Assembly: GCF_947504135.1 (NCBI RefSeq)
Contig: NZ_CANNGG010000002.1
Span: 124,001-188,000 of the forward strand
Length of the DNA: 64,000 nucleotides
Direction: 5' to 3'
From: an uncultured Tenacibaculum sp.
GTDB taxonomy: Bacteria > Bacteroidota > Bacteroidia > Flavobacteriales > Flavobacteriaceae
Positions 56,710-64,000 of this stretch are shown here, piece by piece; position 1 is the first letter of the stretch; the number at the start of each line of letters is the position of its first letter. The position numbers and the translations under genes are program-made. Below the pieces are notes generated by a model, which searched no databases, was not told the origin of the DNA, and saw only the letters and a list, made by a program, of their open reading frames with translations.

Positions 56710-56792
56710 GGGGAGATTCCAGAGCGGCCAAATGGGACGGACTGTAACTCCGTTGTCTTACGACTTCGCAGGTTCGAATCCTGCTCTCCCCA
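56710..56792 (+). tRNA. tRNA-Tyr (GTA), second copy
   Basis: 83 nt, identical to 10394-10476, with the same variable arm and anticodon GTA. It sits behind the terminator that follows tRNA-Lys. Confidence 0.97.
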
Positions 56793-56794
56793 CG

Positions 56795-56824
56795 AAAACT
56801 CAATCATAACGATTGAGTTTTTTT
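56795..56824 (+). terminator. Terminator after tRNA-Tyr
   Basis: AAAACTCAATC/GATTGAGTTTT with a 5-nt loop and a T-run, 2 bp after the tRNA. Confidence 0.9.
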
Positions 56825-56852
56825 GTTCTTATTGTAATTTTGTTTAATTTTT

Positions 56853-56885
56853 TTTGTTTTTAATTAAACAAAGCATGTATTTTTG
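56853..56885 (+). promoter_or_regulatory. Promoter of the TonB receptor gene
   Basis: TTTG (56853-56856), 21 bp, TATTTTTG (56878-56885). The ATG at 56907 lies just downstream. Confidence 0.65.
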
Positions 56886-56906
56886 TTAGATCTTAAATGT
56901 TTTGAT

Positions 56907-59306
56907 ATGAGAAAAGTGTTGATACTCTTGGTTTTACTTCAGTCTTTCGCTGTTGTATCTCAAAATAGCGGGGAAATTTCAGGAAAAGTTATTGATTCTA
57001 AAACAAGAGAATTGCTTCCTTTCGTTAATGTTTTAGTATATGGAACAGAAATAGGAGCGGTTTCAAATGAAAAAGGGGAGTTTGTCTTGAATAACGTTCC
57101 TTTAGGTTATAATAAAATACAAGCTTCGTTTGTGGGCTATAAAACGTTAATTTCAGATGAGTATTTAGTAACAAAAGATAACTCACCTTATATAACCTTA
57201 GAGTTAATTGAAGATGCAACACAGTTAAAAGAAGTTCAAATACAAGCACCATTATTTAAAGAGTCTGTAGATAGTCCTTTGTCGCTTCAAAGTTTGGGTA
57301 TAGCAGAAATAGAAAAGAACCCAGGAGGAAACAGAGATGTGCTAAAAGTAATTCAGTCTTTTCCAGGAGTAGCATCAAATCCTGGATTTAGAAATGATAT
57401 TATTATTAGAGGTGGAGCAACCTCTGAAAATAAATTTTATTTAGATGGTATTGAAGTTCCTGTAATTAACCATTTTCAAACACAAGGAGCTACAGGTGGA
57501 CCTGTAGGAATCATGAATGCAGATTTAATCCGTAAAGTTGATTTTTATTCAAGTGCATTTCCTGCCAATAGAGGTAACTCTTTAAGTTCTGTTATAGAGT
57601 TTACTCAAAAAAGAGGGAATCCGACTTCGTTAAATACTAGAGCCACTATTGGAACCTCAGATGCAGGAATTACGTTAGACGGACCATTAGGGAAGAATAC
57701 AACCTTTATGTTTTCTGCACGTCAATCGTATTTACAGTTTTTATTTAAGTTGATAAAACTACCTTTTTTACCAACCTATAGCGATTTTCAAGTAAATGTT
57801 AAATCGCAATTATCAAAAAATAGTGAATTATCAATAGTTGCTTTGGGAGCTATTGATGACTTTGAAATAAATAAAGAGGTAAACGATGGAGAAACAGATT
57901 TAGAAACGATAAAGAGAAATAAAGTTATTTTAAATTCTGTTCCCGTAAACAGTCAATGGAATTATACTGTAGGAGCCAGTTATAAGTATTTTGCACCAAA
58001 CTCAACACACTTGGTCGTACTAAGTAGGAATGAGTGGAAAAACAAGGCGGTGAAATATTTTTTAAATGAAGAAATACCAGCAAACTTATTGTTAGATTAC
58101 TCATCTAAAGAAATAGAAAATAAATTACGATATGAAAATAGCTTTGAAACTGTTAACAAAATTGATTTTAACTTAGGTTTTAATTTAGAAACAGCGAGGT
58201 ATACGAATAGTAATTATCAGAAAAATGCTAATTCAGATGGAGTAACTATCTACGATTTCAATTCAGCCATAGATTTTATTAAATATGGAGTTTTCGGACA
58301 AGTTTCAAAAAGATATTTAGATGAAAAATTAGGAGTTTCTTTTGGGTTTAGAATGGACGGAATAGATTACAATTCAGAAATGAAAAATCCATTTAACCAA
58401 TTTTCACCACGATTGTCGTTAAGTTATAATTTATCTGAAAAATGGACGGTGAGTTCTTCAGTAGGTCGTTATTATCAATTACCATCGTATACAGTATTAG
58501 GATATAAAAACGATATAGGTGAGTTTGAAAATAAAAATGGGTTGAAATATATACAATCAGATCATTTTGTAAGTGGATTAAGTTACAAGCCTAATACAAG
58601 CTCAAAAATAACTTTTGAAGGGTTTTATAAAGGATATAAAAACTATCCATTCTCGCTAAGAAATCAAATAAGTTTAGCAAATCTAGGTGCTGATTTTGGT
58701 ATTATAGGTAATGAAGCTGTTAGTTCTACATCTGAAGGTCGAGCGTATGGATTTGAGTTATTGACACAGAAAAAGTCGTATAGCGGATTGTACGGAATAG
58801 CGTCGTATACTTTTGTGAGAAGTGAATTTAAAGATGCACAAGGAGCCTATATTCCCTCAACATGGGATAATAAACACCTATTAACAATTACAGCAGGGAA
58901 AAAACTAAACAGAAACTGGGAAATAGGAACAAAGTTTCGATTAGTTGGTGGTAAACCTTATACACCATACGATTTAGATGCTTCTTCATTAAAAGGTAAT
59001 TATGATGTGCAAAACGGCGGAATTTTAGATTATACCAAACTTAACACAGAAAGATTAGATACGTATACACAACTAGATATCCGTGTAGACAAAACATGGT
59101 TCTTAAAAAAAGCGGCTGTTAACTTATATTTAGATATTCAAAATATATATGCTAGTAGCTCTAAACAGCAACCTTTTTTATTGCCTATTGAAGATGGAAA
59201 TGGAAGAGTAACCGATCCTAACGATAGTTCAAGGTATCTACTGGAAGAAATAGAAAGTACAACTGGGAGAGCTTTACCACGTATAGGCGTTATAGTAGAT
59301 TTTTAA
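56907..59306 (+). CDS. TonB-dependent outer-membrane receptor
   Basis: 799 residues. Signal peptide (RKVLILLVLLQSFAVVSQ), a carboxypeptidase-regulatory-like domain (about 22-110, GEISGKVIDSKTRELLPFVN), a plug domain (about 115-225, GGNRDVLKVIQSFPGVASNP, DIIIRGGATSENKFYLDGIE) and a 22-strand barrel. It imports a large substrate across the outer membrane with TonB energy; no SusD partner follows, so a siderophore, vitamin or metal complex is as likely as a glycan. The ATG at 56907 is preferred, since a longer TTG start at 56883 falls inside the promoter. Confidence 0.93.
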   Translation: MRKVLILLVLLQSFAVVSQNSGEISGKVIDSKTRELLPFVNVLVYGTEIGAVSNEKGEFVLNNVPLGYNKIQASFVGYKTLISDEYLVTKDNSPYITLELIEDATQLKEVQIQAPLFKESVDSPLSLQSLGIAEIEKNPGGNRDVLKVIQSFPGVASNPGFRNDIIIRGGATSENKFYLDGIEVPVINHFQTQGATGGPVGIMNADLIRKVDFYSSAFPANRGNSLSSVIEFTQKRGNPTSLNTRATIGTSDAGITLDGPLGKNTTFMFSARQSYLQFLFKLIKLPFLPTYSDFQVNVKSQLSKNSELSIVALGAIDDFEINKEVNDGETDLETIKRNKVILNSVPVNSQWNYTVGASYKYFAPNSTHLVVLSRNEWKNKAVKYFLNEEIPANLLLDYSSKEIENKLRYENSFETVNKIDFNLGFNLETARYTNSNYQKNANSDGVTIYDFNSAIDFIKYGVFGQVSKRYLDEKLGVSFGFRMDGIDYNSEMKNPFNQFSPRLSLSYNLSEKWTVSSSVGRYYQLPSYTVLGYKNDIGEFENKNGLKYIQSDHFVSGLSYKPNTSSKITFEGFYKGYKNYPFSLRNQISLANLGADFGIIGNEAVSSTSEGRAYGFELLTQKKSYSGLYGIASYTFVRSEFKDAQGAYIPSTWDNKHLLTITAGKKLNRNWEIGTKFRLVGGKPYTPYDLDASSLKGNYDVQNGGILDYTKLNTERLDTYTQLDIRVDKTWFLKKAAVNLYLDIQNIYASSSKQQPFLLPIEDGNGRVTDPNDSSRYLLEEIESTTGRALPRIGVIVDF

Positions 59307-59376
59307 CACTTTTGAAGTTTCATAATCTTTTAAAAAGAGTAAATTGCTTGCTTAAATTATCATAAGGTTTTTAAAT

Positions 59377-60492
59377 ATGAAAAAAATTCTATTAGGAGCA
59401 GCATTTACTTTTTTAAGTATAACTTCAACTTCAGCACAAAAGTATCAGTTTTCAACAGTAAAAGACATTGAAGATACTGAAGTTAAAAACCAAGGAAGAA
59501 CAGGAACGTGTTGGAGTTTTTCTACAACCTCTTTTTTAGAATCAGAAATTATCAGATTAACAGGTAAAAGCATTGATTTATCTGAAATGTATACGGTTCG
59601 TAATACGTATTCTGATAAAGCAAATAATTATTTATACCGCCAAGGAAAAGCACAATTTAGTGAAGGAGGTTTGGCGCATGATGTTATTAATTCAGTAGAA
59701 AAATACGGATTAGTGCCTGAGCAAGTTTTTACAGGTTTAGATCTTGGACAAGACAGACATAATCATGCAGAAATGATTGCGGTATTAAAATCAATGTTGG
59801 ATGCTTATATCAAAAATCCAGCAGGAGAATTAAGTCCAAAATGGAAACAATCAATAGAAAGTGTTTTGGATGTATACTTAGGAAAAAATAAAGAAGAGTT
59901 TACTTTTGAAGGGAAAAAATATACTCCTAAGTCTTTTGCAGAATATGTAAAGGTAGATCCTTCAAATTATGTAACAATTAGTTCGTTTGAACATGCAAAA
60001 AAATACGATCAATTCATTTTAAACATTCCAGATAATTTTTCAAACGGGGCATTTTATAATGTTTCTTTAGATGAATTAGTAGCTGTAACAGAAGAAGCAA
60101 TTCAAAAAGGCTACACAGTAGAATTGGATTGTGATGTATCTGAAAAAACATTTTCATCAAAAAATGGAGTAGCAATAATTCCTGCAAGTAACACAGAAAA
60201 TGAAAAAGCACTAACAGAAATAGTTGAAGAAAGAACTGTTACACCAAGTTTACGTCAAGCAGAATTTGAAAACTTTAATACAACGGACGATCACTTAATG
60301 CATATTGTAGGTTTGGTAAAAGATCAAAAAGGAAATACCTATTTTAAAGTAAAGAACTCTTGGGGTAAAAATCAAGGAAATCAGGGGTATGTATATATGT
60401 CAGTTCCTTATTTTAAATTGAAAACAATATCTGTTTTATTACATAAAGATGCAATTACACCAAAGTTGAAAAGTAAGCTAGGTATTAAATAA
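59377..60492 (+). CDS. C1-family (bleomycin hydrolase-like) cysteine peptidase
   Basis: 371 residues. Signal peptide (KKILLGAAFTFLSITSTSA), then papain-type catalytic residues C45 (NQGRTGTCWSFSTTSFLE), H306 (TTDDHLMHIVG) and N327 (VKNSWGKNQG). Pattern and spacing follow aminopeptidase C/bleomycin hydrolase but the protein is shorter than the usual 440-450 residues and is exported, which is common in Bacteroidota. Terminator follows. Confidence 0.92.
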   Translation: MKKILLGAAFTFLSITSTSAQKYQFSTVKDIEDTEVKNQGRTGTCWSFSTTSFLESEIIRLTGKSIDLSEMYTVRNTYSDKANNYLYRQGKAQFSEGGLAHDVINSVEKYGLVPEQVFTGLDLGQDRHNHAEMIAVLKSMLDAYIKNPAGELSPKWKQSIESVLDVYLGKNKEEFTFEGKKYTPKSFAEYVKVDPSNYVTISSFEHAKKYDQFILNIPDNFSNGAFYNVSLDELVAVTEEAIQKGYTVELDCDVSEKTFSSKNGVAIIPASNTENEKALTEIVEERTVTPSLRQAEFENFNTTDDHLMHIVGLVKDQKGNTYFKVKNSWGKNQGNQGYVYMSVPYFKLKTISVLLHKDAITPKLKSKLGIK

Positions 60493-60515
60493 TAAAAAAC
60501 TTTTTAAGAGTATAT

Positions 60516-60553
60516 AAAACGCTTGTAGGCATTGAATCTACAAGCGTTTTTTA
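60516..60553 (+). terminator. Terminator after the C1 peptidase
   Basis: Thirteen-base stem AAAACGCTTGTAG/CTACAAGCGTTTT with a 9-nt loop and T-run. Confidence 0.93.
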
Positions 60554-60610
60554 TATCTTTTCTAACTTGGGAATTTCGTATCTTTCCGAAGTTAACAAAA
60601 ATCAGAATTT

Positions 60611-62059
60611 ATGGAAGAAAATAAAGAAGAAGTAGCAGCGGAGCAATCGAAACAATCGATACAGCAAGATGCAAAAGGTTTATGGGAAAAAGTAAAAAAG
60701 TTTATTTTAGAGTTACTCGATTTTAGAGATGATACAGACCAAGAAGCAACAATAGAAGCAATAAAAAGTGATATTTCTTTTAAAGGAGCCACAGCTTGGA
60801 TTTTAATCTGTTCTATTTTTGTGGCATCTATTGGTTTAAATGCAAACTCAACAGCAGTAGTAATTGGAGCCATGTTAATATCTCCACTAATGGGACCTAT
60901 TTTAGGAGTAGGAATGTCTATTGCTATTAATGATATTGACACATTACGAAAATCGTTAATAAACTTAGCAACTATGATTGTATTGAGTTTATTAACTGCA
61001 TTTCTATTTTTCTTTATATTTCCACTTCGTGAAGAAACTTCAGAGTTATTAGGTAGGGTAAGACCAGATATTCGAGATGTGTTAATAGCCTTTTTTGGTG
61101 GTTTAGCATTAATTATAGCAAGAACCAAAAAGGGAACTATTGCTTCTGTGATTTTTGGTGTTGCAATTGCAACTGCTTTAATGCCTCCATTATGTACAGC
61201 CGGATATGGTTTAGCAATAGGAAACTTTGATTATTTCTTAGGGGCAATGTATTTATTTACCATAAATACAATATTTATTGCGCTGGCAACTTTCTTAGTA
61301 TTAAAACTGTTAGGTTTTACTATGATTCGTTATGTAAACTCAGCTAAGCGTAAAAGAATAGCGCAAATAGCGTCTTTTATAGCCTTTTTAGTAATGGTTC
61401 CAGCGGTATTTACTTTTGTAGGAGTGTATAATGAGAGTGTAATAGACGCAAACTATAAAAGGTTTTTAAAAGCAAAAGTATACGATAATCCTAACTTGTG
61501 GCTACAGCGTGAAAGACTAGAAGTTAAAGATAAAACAATAAGCTTGTTTTTTAATGGTGATGTAAGTGATGCAACAGAGTCATTTTTACGAAATGAATTA
61601 AAAACTTTCCCGAAAATAGATTCTTATTCTTTAATAATCAACGAAAACAAGGCTAAAAGTGTGGATAGAGTAGTAGATGCTTATGATAGAGCTGTGAAAG
61701 AACTGGATGAAAAAGACAATATTATAACAGGCTTACACATGGAAATTGATGACTTGAAAAGAACAATTTCTAGTTTAAATCAAAGAATAGAACAGGATGC
61801 TTTGTATAGAGATAAAAACTCAATTCCGTTTAGTAAAATAAGTACAGAGGCAAAAATCAGGTTTAATGATATAAAAGAAATGAGTTTGGCTAAAGTGTTG
61901 TCATCAAGTGATTTTATTAAGGTAGATACTACTACAGTTGTTTCAATAAAATGGAATGATAAACTGAAAGATTCTATTAAAGTAAGAAATGAACGAGAGT
62001 TAAGAACTTGGATGCAAAAAGAGTTGAAAACTGATAAAATTCAAATAAGAAGAAACTAA
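60611..62059 (+). CDS. DUF389 (TIGR00341-like) membrane protein
   Basis: 482 residues. Acidic/Gln-rich N-terminus, then about five to six helices with the DUF389 motifs ANSTAVVIGAMLISPLMGPI, GLALIIARTKKGTI and GVAIATALMPPLCTAGYGLA, and a long C-terminal soluble part (about 290-482) with a coiled-coil stretch near 355-400 (ELDEKDNIITGLHMEIDDLK). Function of DUF389 is unknown. TATCTTTC at 60579-60586 is a possible -7 element. Confidence 0.88.
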   Translation: MEENKEEVAAEQSKQSIQQDAKGLWEKVKKFILELLDFRDDTDQEATIEAIKSDISFKGATAWILICSIFVASIGLNANSTAVVIGAMLISPLMGPILGVGMSIAINDIDTLRKSLINLATMIVLSLLTAFLFFFIFPLREETSELLGRVRPDIRDVLIAFFGGLALIIARTKKGTIASVIFGVAIATALMPPLCTAGYGLAIGNFDYFLGAMYLFTINTIFIALATFLVLKLLGFTMIRYVNSAKRKRIAQIASFIAFLVMVPAVFTFVGVYNESVIDANYKRFLKAKVYDNPNLWLQRERLEVKDKTISLFFNGDVSDATESFLRNELKTFPKIDSYSLIINENKAKSVDRVVDAYDRAVKELDEKDNIITGLHMEIDDLKRTISSLNQRIEQDALYRDKNSIPFSKISTEAKIRFNDIKEMSLAKVLSSSDFIKVDTTTVVSIKWNDKLKDSIKVRNERELRTWMQKELKTDKIQIRRN

Positions 62060-62070
62060 ACTTGAAAATG

Positions 62071-62100
62071 AAAAAACCTCGCTGCTGCGAGGTTTTTTTT
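62071..62100 (+). terminator. Terminator after the DUF389 gene
   Basis: Stem AAAAAACCTCGC/GCGAGGTTTTTT with a TGCT loop and T-run. Confidence 0.93.
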
Positions 62101-62203
62101 ATTTTGATTTTTTGTTAAGTTATACTAGCGTGTATAATTTTAACTCATTAAATAAGACACTATTTTTTAAAATAGTCACATACAATTACTTAATAAATGG
62201 TAT

Positions 62204-62211
62204 TATTTTTG
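62204..62211 (+). promoter_or_regulatory. -7 element of the thioredoxin gene
   Basis: TATTTTTG. It lies downstream of an ATG at 62112, so the longer reading from there is unlikely to be the real start. Confidence 0.5.
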
Positions 62212-62237
62212 TTAATTTGAAGCATAGAGTAGTACAT

Positions 62238-62705
62238 ATGAGGAATTTATTTTTATTAGTAGCAGTATTTTTTTATACCATAGCATGGTCTCAAGAAACG
62301 CAAAACGATAGTTTAAAAGCTATTATTTGGACAGAATCTTATAAAGACGCTTTGAAAAAAGTGAAAAAAGAAGGAAAGCCTTTGTTGATTTATTTTAAAG
62401 GATCTGATTGGTGCGTGCCTTGTAAAAAGTTAGATAAAGAATTGTTTAGCACAGAAAAGTTTAGAAACTTATCGAAAGAAAATTTTGTGTTATATGAGGC
62501 AGATATACCTTTTAATCAAGATTTAGTAACAAAGGAAAAGTTAGAGTTGAATCAAAAACTAGCTGAAAAGTATAAAGTTTCTTCTTATCCAACATTATTA
62601 TTTGTTGATCATAAACAAAAAGTAATAGCTTATAAAAAAGGGTTGTTACTAACAGAATATTACTATCCATTTTTTGAATCAGTTATAAATAAAAACCGCG
62701 GATAA
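62238..62705 (+). CDS. Secreted thioredoxin-like protein
   Basis: 155 residues. Signal peptide (RNLFLLVAVFFYTIAWSQ), then a thioredoxin fold with FKGSDWCVPCKKLDKELF (CVPC) and cis-Pro in VSSYPTLLFVD. It resembles the thioredoxin_7/DUF255-type periplasmic disulfide proteins. The last codons and the stop (62703-62705) lie inside the terminator stem. Start at 62238 fits the signal peptide and the promoter. Confidence 0.9.
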   Translation: MRNLFLLVAVFFYTIAWSQETQNDSLKAIIWTESYKDALKKVKKEGKPLLIYFKGSDWCVPCKKLDKELFSTEKFRNLSKENFVLYEADIPFNQDLVTKEKLELNQKLAEKYKVSSYPTLLFVDHKQKVIAYKKGLLLTEYYYPFFESVINKNRG

Positions 62706-62718
62706 TATCCGCGGTTTT
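62692..62718. terminator. Palindromic terminator overlapping a stop codon
   Basis: AAAACCGCGGAT-AAT-ATCCGCGGTTTT, 12-base perfect stem; the TAA of the thioredoxin gene is at the top of the stem. It serves the convergent OmpA-family gene as well. Confidence 0.93.
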
Positions 62719-62740
62719 GCTTTTTTACGAAACAGTTGTA

Positions 62741-63835
62741 TTACTGACTGATTACTCTAAATTCAGTTCTTCTGTTTGCTCTGTGTTCAGCTTCAGTACA
62801 AGTAACACCATCTGAACATCTATTCTTTAATTTAGATTCACCGTAACCTTTAGCAACTAATTGGCTTGGGTTAATTCCTTTTGAAATTAAATAGTTTGCT
62901 ACAGCTTGTGCTCTTCTTTCAGATAAATCTTGGTTAGATTCCTTAGTACCTCTCGAATCTGTATGAGAAGCTAATTCAACTTGTACACCGTCTTTTAAAA
63001 CTGGTAATAATCTTGAATCGATAAGTCTTTTAGCTGTTGATGTTAAAGTAGCACTTCCTAAGTTCCAATTAATAGGTAATGGGTTGTAAGTTAATAATTC
63101 ACACTCAACTTCTTTCCAAGTAGTTAAGCCTCCTTTACTTACTAATACTTCTTTACTTACTGTTTGGTATTTAGCAGGAACAATAACTTCTTCTTGCCAA
63201 GCATCTTTAGATAAAACTGTTTTAGTAATTTCTTTATACTCAGCAGGAATTTCAATAACTCGAGTAGTAGGTGGAGTTACCATTACTCTTTTAGTATAGG
63301 TTTTTTCAAAACCAGGTACTGAAGTTCTCTGTGTAGTTGCATCGTTATCTAACTTAGTTAAAGGAACGGTAACAAATTGTGCTGGAATTGGTTTGTAACA
63401 CCAGTATCTACAATCGTTAGGATCGCTTGATTCACAATCGGGAGCTTTTTCACTCATTTCCCAAATAGCAGAAGCAGCTTTAGTTTCAATAACTTGCTCG
63501 TCTGGTTTAAAAGTAGCTTTAATTACCTTTAAACTACTCGCATCTTCTTTCGCTTGATACGTAACAACTTTGTTTTCCCATACTGCAGGAACAATTTCTA
63601 AACGTTGTCCAGCTTCTTTTACCATTACTCTTTCAGTAACAGTTTTGTATTCAGCTGGGTGAGTAACAATTCTTTTGTAGGCAGGAGCAACTTCGATGGT
63701 AACATCTTCGTTTTTCCAAACTTCTGGCGTTTTACAACGAACGTAACATTTTCCTGGTTCTGGATTTTGAGGTAGGTCTTGAGCAAAGCTAGTTAGTCCA
63801 GTAGAAACTAGTACCCCTAATAATAGTTTTTTCAT
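62741..63835 (-). CDS. OmpA-family protein with repeated PAxY segments
   Basis: 364 residues. Signal peptide (KKLLLGVLVSTGLTSFAQ); a Cys-containing region (residues 30-34 and 134-146); repeats of a PA-x-Y-K-x-V-T-x-x-V-x-V type at about 51-75, 175-200 and 210-235; and a C-terminal OmpA domain (about 250-364: ASHTDSRGTKESNQDLSERR, LVAKGYGESKL, HRANRRTEFRV) that binds peptidoglycan. The repeats are likely outside the OmpA domain and may contact the outer membrane or a partner. Confidence 0.9.
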   Translation of the reverse strand: MKKLLLGVLVSTGLTSFAQDLPQNPEPGKCYVRCKTPEVWKNEDVTIEVAPAYKRIVTHPAEYKTVTERVMVKEAGQRLEIVPAVWENKVVTYQAKEDASSLKVIKATFKPDEQVIETKAASAIWEMSEKAPDCESSDPNDCRYWCYKPIPAQFVTVPLTKLDNDATTQRTSVPGFEKTYTKRVMVTPPTTRVIEIPAEYKEITKTVLSKDAWQEEVIVPAKYQTVSKEVLVSKGGLTTWKEVECELLTYNPLPINWNLGSATLTSTAKRLIDSRLLPVLKDGVQVELASHTDSRGTKESNQDLSERRAQAVANYLISKGINPSQLVAKGYGESKLKNRCSDGVTCTEAEHRANRRTEFRVISQ

Positions 63836-64000
63836 AATTGATAAATTTACTTGTGTTTATTTAGCTTTTTTTATGTGACAGATTTAGGGGGAGAAAGTCA
63901 CATATAACAAATATAGTAAATTTTATTTTATGTTAAAAACTGTTAAAAATAAGTTATAACTTATTGAAGTATAAGCTTTTGATAATTCCGTCTGAAAGTC
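63836..64000 (-). promoter_or_regulatory. Upstream region of the OmpA-family gene
   Basis: TATATTTG on the minus strand (63908-63915) is a full -7 match, 73 bp ahead of the ATG. A 14-bp palindrome TAAGTTATAACTTA lies at 63950-63963. No gene is seen in the remaining bases. Confidence 0.55.

Noticed and set aside
60592-61128. 178-codon minus-strand reading frame
   Set aside because: Entirely opposite the DUF389 gene, which has clear family motifs; the minus reading has none and is a shadow.
62112-62237. Longer N-terminus of the thioredoxin-like protein
   Set aside because: It would hide the signal peptide and starts upstream of the likely -7 element at 62204.
1-64000. Phage, IS, integron, toxin-antitoxin or defence islands
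   Set aside because: No transposase, integrase other than XerC, terminal repeats, cas genes or known defence proteins were seen; gene content and base use look like core chromosome throughout.

Overview
The window is a 64 kb piece of an AT-rich chromosome from a member of the Bacteroidota, most likely a marine Flavobacteriaceae of the Tenacibaculum/Polaribacter type. I infer this from the proteins (CcoN-CcoO fusion, PafA-type phosphatase, DUF2490, TonB receptor with carboxypeptidase-like plug domain), from the near absence of Shine-Dalgarno sequences, and from many promoters of the form TTTG-(19 to 21)-TAnnTTTG. No phage, IS element, CRISPR array or rRNA operon is visible; this is core chromosome.

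Layout. 1-8.5 kb: uvrA (minus, last few codons outside the window), a PspC-like/K+ channel pair, an amino acid:Na+ symporter, an HhH protein and an acyl-CoA dehydrogenase whose 3' end is present three times as an 86-bp repeat. 8.6-10.2 kb: rpsU (with an exceptional Shine-Dalgarno), xerC, hpf. 10.2-23.5 kb: the translation/transcription block tRNA-Thr, Tyr, Gly, Thr, tuf, tRNA-Trp, secE, nusG, rplK, rplA, rplJ, rplL, rpoB, rpoC, with stem-loops at several gene boundaries. 23.5-38 kb: a microaerobic respiration region: a Crp/Fnr regulator, divergent copper P-type ATPase (ccoI), cupin, deoC, deoD, hemN, a TerB-like gene broken by an in-frame stop, ccoS-ccoNO-ccoQ-ccoP-ccoG-ccoH-DsbD_2 and a universal stress protein. 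38-48 kb: minus-strand lipoprotein, DUF819 permease, DUF2490, S9 peptidase, VPS10/BNR protein and an SPFH-centred operon ending in a small Arc-type regulator. 48-64 kb: S1/P1 nuclease, two thioredoxin-fold proteins, M14 peptidase, Pmp3, PafA phosphatase, MlaEF, tRNA-Lys and a second identical tRNA-Tyr, TonB receptor, C1 peptidase, DUF389 protein, thioredoxin and an OmpA-family protein with internal repeats.

How the genes work together. The strongest regulatory signal is a 5-4-5 palindrome of Fnr geometry found three times, in front of ccoI, ccoS and the universal stress gene, each time beginning exactly 36 bp upstream of a TAnnTTTG-like -7 element. This ties copper loading, anaerobic haem synthesis (hemN), cbb3 oxidase and stress protein into one low-oxygen regulon, probably controlled by the regulator encoded beside the first site. 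Other items worth a second look are the acyl-CoA dehydrogenase end repeats, the split TerB-like gene, an eight-unit octamer array abutting deoD, and the rpsU leader.
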